A stretch of DNA of 64,000 nucleotides. Source: Porticoccaceae bacterium (GTDB taxonomy: Bacteria > Pseudomonadota > Gammaproteobacteria > Pseudomonadales > Porticoccaceae). Both the position numbers and the translations under genes were made by a program. Positions 26,114-34,844 of the stretch are shown one piece after another (positions within the stretch are counted from its first letter, which is position 1; every line of letters starts with the position of its first letter). The notes below the pieces were generated by a model. That model saw only the letters and a list, made by a program, of their open reading frames with translations, ran no database searches and was not told the DNA's origin. The stretch covers positions 111,841 through 175,840 of the forward strand of contig JAJFKC010000022.1 of assembly GCA_021773435.1 (NCBI GenBank), in the 5' to 3' direction.

Positions 26114-26944
26114 GTGAACGAGCGAAGCATATTTAATATCCCTGCCCTGGAAAAAAAGATGTACCCGGAGATCGGATTCTGCATCTACTGTGGTACACCT
26201 CACGACCTGACTAGCGAACACATCATGCCATACGGATTGGGCGGCAACCTAGAACTACCCTCGTCCTCCTGCAAAGTTTGCGCCACCATCACTGGACGCA
26301 TTGAGCAAACGGTACTTCGCGGGCCTCTCCGACCAATTTGTGTGTATCGTCGCATTCAGTCACGACGGAAACACAAGGACGCTCCCACCAAATTACCCCT
26401 GGAGGTTCGCTTTGGCACAGAGTGGGAGACTATTCAATTACCAGTCGATGAATACCCCCTTCTGCTTACTTTCTTCAACTACGAAATACCTGGCTATCTC
26501 GATCCTAAAAACTATAAAAGCGGAGTAAGAGTCTCTGGTCAATACACGTATAGCTTTGGCCCACGGCTGGAAGAGGTAATTAAGCGCATTGGCGCAAAGG
26601 ACATTCGGGTGTCTCAGAGTTATGTACCGAGCGAATTTGCCAAGATGACGGCAAAGGTAGCGTATTCGATGGCTGTTGCCATTGGTCAGATTAATCCTAC
26701 TATGGGAAGACCGAAGGTTGTAAATGCCATCCTCGGTAAGACGGATGATATCGGTCGGTGGGTTTGGACAGTCTCCGAACCAAGGAAACGGCTTAAGGAT
26801 ATCTTGCACTTTATTGGCATAGAGCGAGATGAGAAACAGGGTTTGCTCATTGGGCGTGTCCAGTATCTAACCGATTCTGGAACACCTATGTACGGAGTTA
26901 TTCTTGGTAAACTTGACGACAAGTTTATAGCACCTGTCGTTTAG
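26114..26944 (+). CDS. HNH-endonuclease-like protein of unknown role
   Basis: 276 residues from GTG 26114; an ATG at 26159 is an alternative. Near the N-terminus CIYCG, then LTSEHIMPYGLGG and a later CKVC form an HNH/zinc-type arrangement (CxxC, EH-I-x-P-xxxGG, CxxC). This is seen in small HNH proteins that may cleave nucleic acid. The following 200 residues have no feature I recognise. It stands alone between tag and a cytochrome gene, with no visible methyltransferase or restriction partner. It could be a solitary defence nuclease, a mobile-element relic or a housekeeping protein; the sequence does not decide. Confidence 0.65.
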   Translation: MNERSIFNIPALEKKMYPEIGFCIYCGTPHDLTSEHIMPYGLGGNLELPSSSCKVCATITGRIEQTVLRGPLRPICVYRRIQSRRKHKDAPTKLPLEVRFGTEWETIQLPVDEYPLLLTFFNYEIPGYLDPKNYKSGVRVSGQYTYSFGPRLEEVIKRIGAKDIRVSQSYVPSEFAKMTAKVAYSMAVAIGQINPTMGRPKVVNAILGKTDDIGRWVWTVSEPRKRLKDILHFIGIERDEKQGLLIGRVQYLTDSGTPMYGVILGKLDDKFIAPVV

Positions 26945-26987
26945 GTTACGCGTTAACTATCCGAAATGATCAGAGATAAGTCCCTTT

Positions 26988-27536
26988 ATGAAACCGACTA
27001 TCAAGATACTTAACACTATATTTATTTTAATAATAGCGACATATTCGCAGGCTTATGGAGAAGGTTTAATTCATCACGACACGGCCAACCATGACAAAAA
27101 AAATACTGAACTTAACGCTGACGGCTCCAGCCTTGCATCCCTATCACCAGAATTACGAGCCCTACTAAGCAAAGAAATGGTCGCGATCGAGCAAGGTATG
27201 ATGGCTATCATCCCCGCTTACGTTTCAGGAAGCTGGAGCGAAATTGAGCAAATCGCACAGCAAATCAAGAACAGTTATATTTTAAAGCAAAGCCTGACAG
27301 ATCATCAGTTACACGAACTGCATAGCTCCCTCCCCGAAGGGTTTATTAAACAAGATCAACACTTCCACTATTTATCAGGCATGCTCGAACACGCGGCCAG
27401 CAATAAAAAAGCAGAGCTCGTCGGTTTTTATTTTTCCAAAATCAGCGAATCATGTCTCAGCTGTCACAGTCAATATGCGACCCACAGATTCCCTGCGCTT
27501 ACCCCCAACAATAAGGCCACCGAGCATTTGCATTAA
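26988..27536 (+). CDS. Periplasmic monohaem c-type cytochrome, class II-like architecture
   Basis: A 182-residue protein with a signal peptide (MKPTIKILNTIFILIIATYS, then QAYG). It has one haem-binding CLSCH at residues 156-160, close to the C-terminus after long predicted helices. This is the arrangement of cytochrome c-prime/c556 four-helix bundles, in which haem attaches at the last helix. It should be exported by Sec and receive haem in the periplasm. The redox partner is unknown. The DUF1415 gene starts 2 nt after its stop. Confidence 0.75.
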   Translation: MKPTIKILNTIFILIIATYSQAYGEGLIHHDTANHDKKNTELNADGSSLASLSPELRALLSKEMVAIEQGMMAIIPAYVSGSWSEIEQIAQQIKNSYILKQSLTDHQLHELHSSLPEGFIKQDQHFHYLSGMLEHAASNKKAELVGFYFSKISESCLSCHSQYATHRFPALTPNNKATEHLH

Positions 27537-27538
27537 CT

Positions 27539-28141
27539 TTGTCGAACACACTCTTTGAAATGGAAGGCTTGCTGAATCGAAAGAAAACAATCGATTCGGT
27601 TCGGCAGTGGGTAGAAACCGTGGTGATCGGCCTTAACCTGTGTCCTTTTGCCAAAGAAGAACTCATTAACAATCGCATAAAGTTTGTGGTGACAGATGCC
27701 GCCACAGAAGAGCAGCTATTAGTCGAACTACAAACCGAGCTCGAATTACTCGATAACGACGGAGCGATCGAAACAACGCTGCTGATCCACCCCAAGGTGC
27801 TGCTTGATTTCTACGACTACAATCAATTTCTCGATGATGCCGATAGACTCCTTATAGAAACTGGCCTGGAGGGGGTTTTCCAAATCGCCAGCTTTCATCC
27901 AGATTACCAGTTCGGCGGCACCGAGCCCGGAGATGCCGAAAATTTCACCAACCGATCGCCATATCCTCTCTTACACCTGTTACGAGAAGCCAGCCTGGAA
28001 CGCGCCATCGCCAGTTATTCTGACCCAGAGGACATCCCCAAACGAAATATCGCATTGATGAACAAAATGGGCACGAAAACACTTGAGGCTTTATTGCAAA
28101 GTTGCCATAACCAAAAGCCACCGGGGAAGACAAACAGTTAA
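27539..28141 (+). CDS. DUF1415 family protein
   Basis: 200 residues from TTG 27539, or 193 from ATG 27560; neither has a clear ribosome-binding site. The family pattern is strong: VRQWVETVVIGLNLCPFAKE near the N-terminus, IHPKVLLDFYDYNQFLDDAD in the middle, then FQIASFHPDYQFGGT and NRSPYPLLHLLREASLERAI. DUF1415 is a cytoplasmic family of unknown function common in gammaproteobacteria. Its close junction with the upstream cytochrome gene suggests co-transcription, though a functional link is not known. Confidence 0.85.
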   Translation: MSNTLFEMEGLLNRKKTIDSVRQWVETVVIGLNLCPFAKEELINNRIKFVVTDAATEEQLLVELQTELELLDNDGAIETTLLIHPKVLLDFYDYNQFLDDADRLLIETGLEGVFQIASFHPDYQFGGTEPGDAENFTNRSPYPLLHLLREASLERAIASYSDPEDIPKRNIALMNKMGTKTLEALLQSCHNQKPPGKTNS

Positions 28142-28192
28142 TTTAGACTATTATCAATACAGATTTTATTTAACCAAAAGAAGGAAAAACCC

Positions 28193-28657
28193 ATGTCCAA
28201 AAGTACCGATACCCTTGTCCAGGAGATGCTAGACAGAGAGGCCATCCGTGACCTGCCCATCCTGTATTGCCACTATGTGTGGAAGAGTGATGTTAAGGCC
28301 ATGGTTGATCTATTTACTGAAGATGGCTCCATCGCTATCGACGACAACACCATCCCGGCCACCAAAGGCAAAGCAAACCTGATCAAGATGTACGAGCAAG
28401 CCCTGGGCGACCTCGCCCCAAGGCCTTTTATTCACAACCACGTGGTCAAGCTGGAAGGCCCAGACAAAGCATCCGGCACCTGTTATGTGGAGATTCGTGG
28501 CATCGTCGATGGCAAGAGTATTATCGGCGCAGGCTATTATGATGACGAATACCGAAAGGTGGGTGATGCGTGGAAGTTTTTGTCGCGGGACGTGAAGATG
28601 TATTACATGGTGCCCCTGGAAAAAGGCTGGGCTGAGAAGGTGCTGGCAGGAAAATAG
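28193..28657 (+). CDS. SnoaL-like / NTF2-fold protein
   Basis: A 154-residue protein of the SnoaL-like fold: MLDREAIRDLPILYCHYVWKSDVKAMVDLF, broken here at residues 12-41, is the usual opening helix with a conserved RDL..Y pattern. FTEDGSIAID and a C-terminal KVGDAWKFLSRDVKMYY follow. It is the form common in bile-acid/steroid and aromatic pathway neighbourhoods, but the substrate cannot be assigned. AAGGAA lies upstream of the ATG. Alone on the plus strand, convergent with typA. It is not close in sequence to the other SnoaL-like protein at 16142. Confidence 0.75.
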   Translation: MSKSTDTLVQEMLDREAIRDLPILYCHYVWKSDVKAMVDLFTEDGSIAIDDNTIPATKGKANLIKMYEQALGDLAPRPFIHNHVVKLEGPDKASGTCYVEIRGIVDGKSIIGAGYYDDEYRKVGDAWKFLSRDVKMYYMVPLEKGWAEKVLAGK

Positions 28658-28681
28658 CCGGACGTAAACAAGCCGCCCGCC

Positions 28682-28720
28682 TTAATGATTTTACGTTAGA
28701 ACAGAGCTGAAAATCATTAA
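28682..28720. terminator. Inverted repeat between convergent genes, possible bidirectional terminator
   Basis: Arms TTAATGATTTT (28682-28692) and AAAATCATTAA (28710-28720) with a 17-nt loop, between the SnoaL-like gene and typA. The stem is AT-only apart from one G:C pair, so it would be a weak hairpin. Confidence 0.4.
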
Positions 28721-28748
28721 TAAAATAGCGAGCAGTCCGAACCGGATA

Positions 28749-30566
28749 TCAGGCTCGAGCGGCACGCTTTCGCTCATTTTCTGTCAACAATTTTTTACGC
28801 ACGCGGATAAAGCTGGGGGTTATTTCCACCAGCTCATCCTCCTCGATAAACTCCAGCGCTTGCTCAAGGGTGTGACGCACGGGGGGCACAAGGGTCAGTG
28901 CTTCGTCGGTTCCCGAGGCGCGTACGTTAGTCAGCTGCTTGCCCTTGGTGGGGTTTACCGATAGATCATTACTACGGGAATGAGTGCCTATCACCTGGCC
29001 TTCGTAAACGTCTTCACCATGGTTTAAAAACAGACTGCCACGTTCTTGCAGGTTAAACAGCGAGAAACCCAGGGTTTTACCTTTGACCATAGAGATCAAC
29101 ACCCCGTTTTGGCGAGAAGTGACTTCACCGGATTTGGTCGGGCCATAGTGGTCAAAAATACTAGTCATAATGCCCGAACCAGAAGTCATGGTAAGAAATT
29201 GGCCGCGAAAGCCAATTAAACCCCGCGATGGAATCAGGAATTCTAGCTTTACCCGGCCTTTGCCGTCTGGCTCCATGTTTTTCAGCTCACCCTTGCGCAG
29301 GCCGATTTCTTCCATGACTCCGCCCTGGTGCCGGTCTTCAACATCGATTACCACCTGCTCAAAGGGTTCGTGAATTTCGCCATCAACTTCTTTCTGGATA
29401 ACTTCTGGTCGAGATACAGCAAGCTCATAACCTTCACGGCGCATGGTTTCAATCAACACTGATAGATGCAATTCACCCCGACCAGAAACCTTAAATTTAT
29501 CAGGACTATCGGCCTGTTCAACCCGCAGCGCGACATTATGAATTAGCTCCCGCTCCAGACGCTCTTTTAAATTGCGAGAGGTCACATATTTGCCATCCAG
29601 CCCTGAAAACGGCGAGTCGTTGACCATGAACATCATGCTGACCGTAGGTTCATCAACAGACAGCGGTGGCAAGGCTTCAATATGTTCGGGGTCACACAGG
29701 GTGTCTGAAATACCCAGGGCATCGATGCCAGTAACGGTGACGATATCGCCCGCCTGAGCGAGGTCAGTCTCGATGCGCTCCAGGCCGAGATAGCTTTTTA
29801 CGCTGAGCACTTTACCCTTGCGGGTATTTGCGTCGTTGTCGACTACTACCACATGCTGATTCGGTGCCAGACTGCCGCGGGTAACGCGACCCACACCGAT
29901 AACACCGACATAACTGTCGTAATCGAGGGCAGAAATCTGCATTTGCAGAGGCCCGTTTCGATCGACCACTGGAGCCTTCACCTGTTCTGTGATCATCTCA
30001 AACAGCGGCGTCATATCATCGGCCAACTGATCCGGCTCAGGGCCAGCCACACCATTGAGCGCCGAAGCGTAAATAATGGGAAAGTCCAACTGCTCATCAT
30101 TGGCGCCGAGACGATCAAATAAATCGAAGACCTGATCGATCACCCAGTGGGGCCGCGCGCTAGGACGATCCACTTTATTGACGACAAGAATGGGATTTAA
30201 ACCCTGCTCAAAGGCTTTGGCGGTAACAAAACGGGTTTGCGGCATGGGCCCATCGACAGCATCAACCAATAGCAGCACCGAATCTACCATCGACAGGACT
30301 CGCTCCACTTCGCCGCCAAAATCGGCATGGCCCGGCGTATCGACGATATTGATGTGATAACCATTCCACTCGATAGCGGTGTTTTTAGCGAGAATGGTTA
30401 TGCCCCGCTCACGCTCCTGGTCATTGGAATCCATGATGCGCTCCGCATCCTGATCCTTGCGATCCAGCATGCCTGACTGCTTCAAGAGCTTATCGACCAG
30501 GGTGGTTTTGCCGTGATCGACATGGGCAATAATCGCAATATTGCGAAGCTTTTCAATATCAGACAT
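28749..30566 (-). CDS. typA: Ribosome-binding translational GTPase TypA/BipA
   Basis: 605 residues from ATG 30566. A longer frame to 30611 is rejected because homologues start at [20 protein letters not shown] and the extra residues look random. GTPase motifs are all present: [14 protein letters not shown] (G1), RGITI (G2), [11 protein letters not shown] (G3), [10 protein letters not shown] (G4), and a G5 region with SALNG. EF-G-like domains III and V and the TypA C-terminal domain follow ([19 protein letters not shown]). TypA aids 50S assembly and growth at low temperature or stress. Convergent with the SnoaL-like gene. Confidence 0.96.
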   Translation of the reverse strand: MSDIEKLRNIAIIAHVDHGKTTLVDKLLKQSGMLDRKDQDAERIMDSNDQERERGITILAKNTAIEWNGYHINIVDTPGHADFGGEVERVLSMVDSVLLLVDAVDGPMPQTRFVTAKAFEQGLNPILVVNKVDRPSARPHWVIDQVFDLFDRLGANDEQLDFPIIYASALNGVAGPEPDQLADDMTPLFEMITEQVKAPVVDRNGPLQMQISALDYDSYVGVIGVGRVTRGSLAPNQHVVVVDNDANTRKGKVLSVKSYLGLERIETDLAQAGDIVTVTGIDALGISDTLCDPEHIEALPPLSVDEPTVSMMFMVNDSPFSGLDGKYVTSRNLKERLERELIHNVALRVEQADSPDKFKVSGRGELHLSVLIETMRREGYELAVSRPEVIQKEVDGEIHEPFEQVVIDVEDRHQGGVMEEIGLRKGELKNMEPDGKGRVKLEFLIPSRGLIGFRGQFLTMTSGSGIMTSIFDHYGPTKSGEVTSRQNGVLISMVKGKTLGFSLFNLQERGSLFLNHGEDVYEGQVIGTHSRSNDLSVNPTKGKQLTNVRASGTDEALTLVPPVRHTLEQALEFIEEDELVEITPSFIRVRKKLLTENERKRAARA

Positions 30567-30705
30567 TTGATTACCAGAGATGGGGGCTACAGCAGATTTT
30601 GGGGCGCGCATTGTAGTGGTTTAACCACCAAAAGTCACTGCACGATAGCGTGCTTTAAATTCGGACTAAAGCGCGAAGAGCGCTTCTATATTAATCACTT
30701 AGGAT

Positions 30706-32163
30706 TCAATGATTGGGCGAATACAGGCCCAAATTTTCGAAACCCTCGTCGCGCAGTAGTTCCGCATGCAATCTGCTCATCACGCCCTTGTCGCAATAAA
30801 GCAAGTAGTGCCCAGCCGGATCCAGGCTTTTAAAGTTTTTCTGTAGTGAGAAAAACGGCGAAGTAGTGACTTCTGCGGCGCCGACATTAAGCGGTTTACG
30901 CATCACTTCATCGGGATGGCGGATATCGAGAATGGTCATACCTGGCTGAGGAGAGGAAAAAGTTTCTACCGTTGGCAGGTCAACGAGATCGTCCATCATT
31001 TCGTCTATGTTTTCTTCACGACGATTATCTATCGCATTTCGCAGTATGTCGAAATCGAAGTTGGCCTCTTCTCTTTCAATGCGCTCAGGTTTGGCTCGGG
31101 TGGTGGGTTTCACTGATATAACACCGCAATACTCTGGCATATTAGCGGCGAAATCTTCGGTTCCGATATTACGCGCGATATTAATAATGTCGTTTTTATC
31201 CATGGTGATCAGCGGGCGCAGGGTCAACACATCGGTCGCCGCATCGATTACCGCCAGGTTTGGCAAAGTCTGGCTGGAGACCTGAGCCACTGCTTCGCCG
31301 GTAACCATCGCTTCGACATTCCAGGCTCGAGCCACCTCTGATCCGGCGCGATACATCATCCGCTTGAGCACCACGCCCATTTGCGAGTTATCGACTTTAG
31401 TAAGAATTTCCGCGACCACATCTTCAAAGGGCACGGTGATAAATTTAACCCGGTGAGACGAGCCATATTTATCCCACAGATACCAGGCAACCTCTTTGAC
31501 ACCCAACTCATGGGCGCGACCACCAAGATTGAAAAAACAAAAGTGCGTGCGCAGGCCGCGCTTCATGGTCAGATAACTGGCCACGGTGGAATCGAAGCCG
31601 CCAGAAATTAGCGACATCACCGCTTCCTGAGTACCCAGAGGGAAACCACCGAGGCCCGGTGTGGTTTGCTCAAGAATGTAAAGTTGCTGGCCCCGTATCT
31701 CCAGGCTGATTTTTACATCCGGATCATTCAGCTTTACGGTGGCAGACGCTGCACGTTGCAATAGCCGCCCGCCGATCTCACGTTCAGCCTCCACCGATTT
31801 AAAGTCGTGCTTGCCGCTGCGCTTAACTCGCACACAAAATGTTTTATGGCTGATCGCCTCGCCATAGTCGGGCCATAGCAAGTCAGCAATCTGGTCAAAA
31901 CTACCCAGTGGATGTTCGTTGACCTCTGAAAAATTGGCGATGCCGGGTGTCGAGGCCAACAGGCGTTTAACGAGTTCAATACAGACCGTATCGCTATCTG
32001 CCACTAGCACTTCGAGCTTGTCCCATTGGCTGCGCACTTCTGCACTGTGACCACGATCCCGGATCAAGCGCTGCAAATTACTTCGCAACTGTTTGATAAA
32101 GCGTTTTCGCACGGGCGGGCTTTTGATAATTATTTCGGGAAATAATTTGATGACAAAATGCAT
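30706..32163 (-). CDS. thiI: tRNA 4-thiouridine synthase / sulfurtransferase ThiI
   Basis: 485 residues from ATG 32163 (MHFVIKLFPEIIIKSPPVRK). A longer frame to 32280 adds 39 residues not typical of the family. An N-terminal ferredoxin-like and THUMP region leads to the PP-loop SLISGGFDSTVASYL, which adenylates tRNA U8. A partner cysteine lies in the NMPEYCGVISVKPTTRAK stretch. A C-terminal rhodanese domain has its catalytic cysteine in HYLLYCDKGVMSRL. The enzyme makes s4U8 in tRNA and supplies sulfur for the thiazole of thiamine. Divergent from glnA. Confidence 0.95.
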   Translation of the reverse strand: MHFVIKLFPEIIIKSPPVRKRFIKQLRSNLQRLIRDRGHSAEVRSQWDKLEVLVADSDTVCIELVKRLLASTPGIANFSEVNEHPLGSFDQIADLLWPDYGEAISHKTFCVRVKRSGKHDFKSVEAEREIGGRLLQRAASATVKLNDPDVKISLEIRGQQLYILEQTTPGLGGFPLGTQEAVMSLISGGFDSTVASYLTMKRGLRTHFCFFNLGGRAHELGVKEVAWYLWDKYGSSHRVKFITVPFEDVVAEILTKVDNSQMGVVLKRMMYRAGSEVARAWNVEAMVTGEAVAQVSSQTLPNLAVIDAATDVLTLRPLITMDKNDIINIARNIGTEDFAANMPEYCGVISVKPTTRAKPERIEREEANFDFDILRNAIDNRREENIDEMMDDLVDLPTVETFSSPQPGMTILDIRHPDEVMRKPLNVGAAEVTTSPFFSLQKNFKSLDPAGHYLLYCDKGVMSRLHAELLRDEGFENLGLYSPNH

Positions 32164-32333
32164 AACTGGAATCGGCACCACGGCTGGGAGAGCGCGATTA
32201 TAAAACAATCGGGTGGCAGACAAAGAACTCACAAGACCAGACTTCAAAGCCATAAGTTGGGCCAGCTGACGATGACGCAAAGTTGGCGTAGAATACCGGC
32301 CCGGCCGAAGTTACTCCCGGAAGCCACACTGGA

Positions 32334-32379
32334 GCACTGTTATAGGGCAAGCCACCGCTATTACGCACTTCAATAGCGC
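32334..32379 (+). promoter_or_regulatory. Two candidate NtrC enhancer sites upstream of glnA
   Basis: GCACTGTTATAGGGC (32334-32348) and GCACTTCAATAGCGC (32365-32379) each fit the GCAC-N7-GNGC dyad of NtrC sites with imperfect right halves. Their starts are 31 bp apart, about three helical turns, and they lie 62-107 bp upstream of the -24 element. That layout resembles the two NtrC sites of enterobacterial glnA. Strength of match is moderate. Confidence 0.5.
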
Positions 32380-32439
32380 ACGCAAGCGGGTATAAAGCTA
32401 GAAACACACCGCGAAACCGGGGTTATTGAAAGTCTAAAG

Positions 32440-32454
32440 TGGCATAGGTTTTGC
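32440..32454 (+). promoter_or_regulatory. Sigma-54 promoter of glnA
   Basis: TGGCATAGGTTTTGC fits the TGGCAC-N5-TTGC consensus, with GG at 32441-32442 and GC at 32453-32454 spaced by 10 nt. Expected transcription start is about 12 nt downstream, giving a leader of roughly 135 nt before the glnA ATG. Confidence 0.8.
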
Positions 32455-32487
32455 GTAATCTAGACGATTAACTTGCATTTAACGCCC

Positions 32488-32505
32488 CGACGGAGGGTTC
32501 CGTCG
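32488..32505 (+). other. Short hairpin in the glnA leader
   Basis: Perfect 7-bp GC-rich stem CGACGGA / TCCGTCG with a GGGT loop, inside the predicted glnA 5' leader. No U-run follows, so it is not an intrinsic terminator. It may protect the mRNA end or be incidental. Confidence 0.45.
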
Positions 32506-32600
32506 CCGACTCAGTAGTGCGGCGTGGTAAATCCGAATACTAAGCACCGCCCGGATGGGGGGTGGAAAAATAACTTAATGAATCCCGACCTGGAGGAAAT

Positions 32601-34007
32601 ATGTCCGAACAAACACTGAATCTCATCAAAGAAAGCGAAGCCGGCTGGGTCGATTTACGATTTACCGATACCAAGGGTAAAGAGCAGCACGTATCCATTC
32701 CATCAAAAGAGGTCGATGAAGGTTTCTTTGAGGACGGCAAAATGTTTGACGGCTCCTCCATTGAGGGCTGGAAAGGCATTAACGAATCAGACATGATCTT
32801 GATGCCCGATGATCAAACTTCAGTCCTTGACCCCTTTACCGATGAGCCGACCGTGATCCTCCGCTGCGGTATCGTCGAGCCAACCACTATGCAGGGCTAT
32901 AACCGCGACCCGCGCTCCATAGGCGAACGCGCTCAGGCCTATATGAAGTCTACTGGCGTTGCCGATAACGTTCTGTTTGGCCCTGAGCCTGAGTTCTTCG
33001 TCTTTGACGACGTCAAATGGGGTGCCAATATGAGTGGCGCTTTCTACAAAGTCGCCTCTGAAGAAGCTTCCTGGGCAACGGAACATGACTTTCCTGACGG
33101 CAACATGGGTCACCGCCCCGGTGTAAAAGGCGGCTACTTCCCAGTGCCACCGGTTGATTCCCTCCACGATCTCCGCGCGGCTATGTGTGGGGCGATGACC
33201 CAAATGGGCCTTGATGTGGAAGTCCATCACCACGAAGTAGGCACCGCAGGGCAGTGTGAAATTGGCGTTGGCCCCAACAACCTGACTAAAAAAGCTGATG
33301 AAATTCAGGTATTTAAGTATTGCGTGCATAATGTTGCACACGCCTACGGCAAAACCGCCACGTTTATGCCCAAGCCACTGGTCGGCGACAATGGCTCTGG
33401 CATGCACTGTCACCAATCGCTGTCAAAAGACGGACAGAATATTTTCAGCGGCGATGTTTACGCCGGACTGTCTGAAACAGCCTTGTTCTACATCGGCGGC
33501 ATAATCAAACACTCGCGCGCCATCAATGCCTTTGCCAATGCCTCAACAAATTCATACAAACGTCTGGTACCCGGCTTTGAAGCCCCGGTTATGCTGGCTT
33601 ATTCGGCCCGTAACCGCTCGGCTTCGATCCGCATCCCCTTCGTGCCAAACCCAAAAGCACGTCGCATTGAGGTGCGTTATCCTGACCCTACGGCGAACCC
33701 TTATCTGGCCTTCACCGCCATGCTGATGGCCGGTCTAGACGGCATTCAAAACAAGCTCCACCCTGGCGATGCGGCTGATAAAGATCTGTACGACTTACCC
33801 GCAGAAGAAGCCAAAGCCATTCCTACCGTGGCTTCATCCCTCGAACAGGCCCTTGAGGCGCTGGATAATGACCGTACATTCCTCACCGCTGGCGGTGTTA
33901 TGGATGATGACGTTATCGACGCCTATATCGAACTGAAATCTGAGGAAGTTGAGAAGCTCAACATGACCACCCACCCGGTTGAGTTTGATATGTACTACAG
34001 CGTCTGA
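32601..34007 (+). CDS. glnA: Type I glutamine synthetase
   Basis: A 468-residue dodecameric GS-I-beta type enzyme. [17 protein letters not shown], then [12 protein letters not shown] (metal ligands), [15 protein letters not shown] and [12 protein letters not shown] are all present. Residue 397 is the tyrosine (codon TAC at 33789) in [10 protein letters not shown], the site adenylylated by GlnE in enteric bacteria. The enzyme condenses glutamate, ammonia and ATP to glutamine. GGAGGAAA precedes the ATG. A sigma-54 promoter with NtrC-like sites upstream and ntrBC downstream indicates nitrogen control. Confidence 0.97.
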   Translation: MSEQTLNLIKESEAGWVDLRFTDTKGKEQHVSIPSKEVDEGFFEDGKMFDGSSIEGWKGINESDMILMPDDQTSVLDPFTDEPTVILRCGIVEPTTMQGYNRDPRSIGERAQAYMKSTGVADNVLFGPEPEFFVFDDVKWGANMSGAFYKVASEEASWATEHDFPDGNMGHRPGVKGGYFPVPPVDSLHDLRAAMCGAMTQMGLDVEVHHHEVGTAGQCEIGVGPNNLTKKADEIQVFKYCVHNVAHAYGKTATFMPKPLVGDNGSGMHCHQSLSKDGQNIFSGDVYAGLSETALFYIGGIIKHSRAINAFANASTNSYKRLVPGFEAPVMLAYSARNRSASIRIPFVPNPKARRIEVRYPDPTANPYLAFTAMLMAGLDGIQNKLHPGDAADKDLYDLPAEEAKAIPTVASSLEQALEALDNDRTFLTAGGVMDDDVIDAYIELKSEEVEKLNMTTHPVEFDMYYSV

Positions 34008-34042
34008 TCGAATCGCGCGCAAAGTACTCCCTCACAAAGCAC

Positions 34043-34090
34043 AAAAAAAGCACGTTGTTCCCTGCAAATTAGGGAATGACGGGCTTTTTC
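34043..34090 (+). terminator. Rho-independent terminator after glnA
   Basis: A-rich stem base and arms (CACGTTGTTCCCT at 34051-34063; AGGGAATGACGGGC at 34071-34084) close over a short AT loop, followed by CTTTTTC. It lies 36 bp after the glnA stop and should separate glnA from the downstream genes. Confidence 0.8.
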
Positions 34091-34145
34091 TTTGGTCTAA
34101 GGAAAGGTAATCTTGCGAATTCACTTTTCGAGAAGGAGTGTCAGA

Positions 34146-34685
34146 TTGAATATTAGACAGCTACTTACTATCGCTTGCCTAACTATCGTTATGTCCGCCA
34201 CTAATACAGAAAAAGCCAACGCTGACAACGTTTTCAAGCAAGTTGACGACCAGGGGCATATTACTTTCACAGACAACCCTACAGCAAATAGTGAATCATC
34301 CGAAGTCAAACTTGCTCCGATCAACACACAACCTGCATTAGTCAGACCATCAGCTCTACCGGAAACACCCACCGATGCGGTTGAGGTTCCCTATACTATG
34401 AGCCGCATAACGCAACCAGGCTCAAACTCAACGGTTACACCCGGGCAGCGTACTATTACAGTGCAAATTAGTCTGAAGCCCGACCTGCAAGATGGGCATT
34501 TGGTTAAGCTATATCATAACGGGCATCTCTACGGCACACCCAGCTCATCGACCTCCTACTCCTTATCAAACCTGATCCGAGGTCTGCACCAGGTTCGCGC
34601 TGAAATTATCGGTGAAGATGGCAAAAAAAAGGCCAGCACTCAAACCGTCAACTTTCACGTTAAACGTTACCGCCCCAAAAGCTAA
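34146..34685 (+). CDS. DUF4124 domain-containing periplasmic protein
   Basis: 179 residues from TTG 34146, chosen over TTG 34113 because AAGGAG ends 8 nt before it and the result is a compact signal peptide (MNIRQLLTIACLTIVMSATN...). After cleavage the DUF4124 pattern NVFKQVDDQGHITFTDNP follows (about residues 28-45). A C-terminal Ig-like/fibronectin-like beta region has YHNGHLYGTPSSSTSY. Function is unknown. The gene recurs between glnA and ntrB in many gammaproteobacteria, so its place is conserved synteny (recollection). Confidence 0.85.
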   Translation: MNIRQLLTIACLTIVMSATNTEKANADNVFKQVDDQGHITFTDNPTANSESSEVKLAPINTQPALVRPSALPETPTDAVEVPYTMSRITQPGSNSTVTPGQRTITVQISLKPDLQDGHLVKLYHNGHLYGTPSSSTSYSLSNLIRGLHQVRAEIIGEDGKKKASTQTVNFHVKRYRPKS

Positions 34686-34711
34686 CCCGCACCTGAAACC
34701 GTCCTAGCAAC

Positions 34712-34726
34712 GCACTGGATTGGTGC
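34712..34726 (+). promoter_or_regulatory. NtrC-binding site upstream of ntrB
   Basis: GCACTGGATTGGTGC is followed by A and matches the enteric glnL (ntrB) operator pattern GCACTNNNNTGGTGC closely. It lies 119 bp before the ntrB start and suggests NtrC autoregulation of ntrBC. Confidence 0.75.
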
Positions 34727-34844
34727 AAAATACACTATACTAATCTATACTTCCTTCACCCTCGCACACCTACTATCTCGGTAACGCCAACATTTTGGCT
34801 TGTAAATTGCTTCATCATGGAATGCCAAGCAGCTGTCCTCGTCG

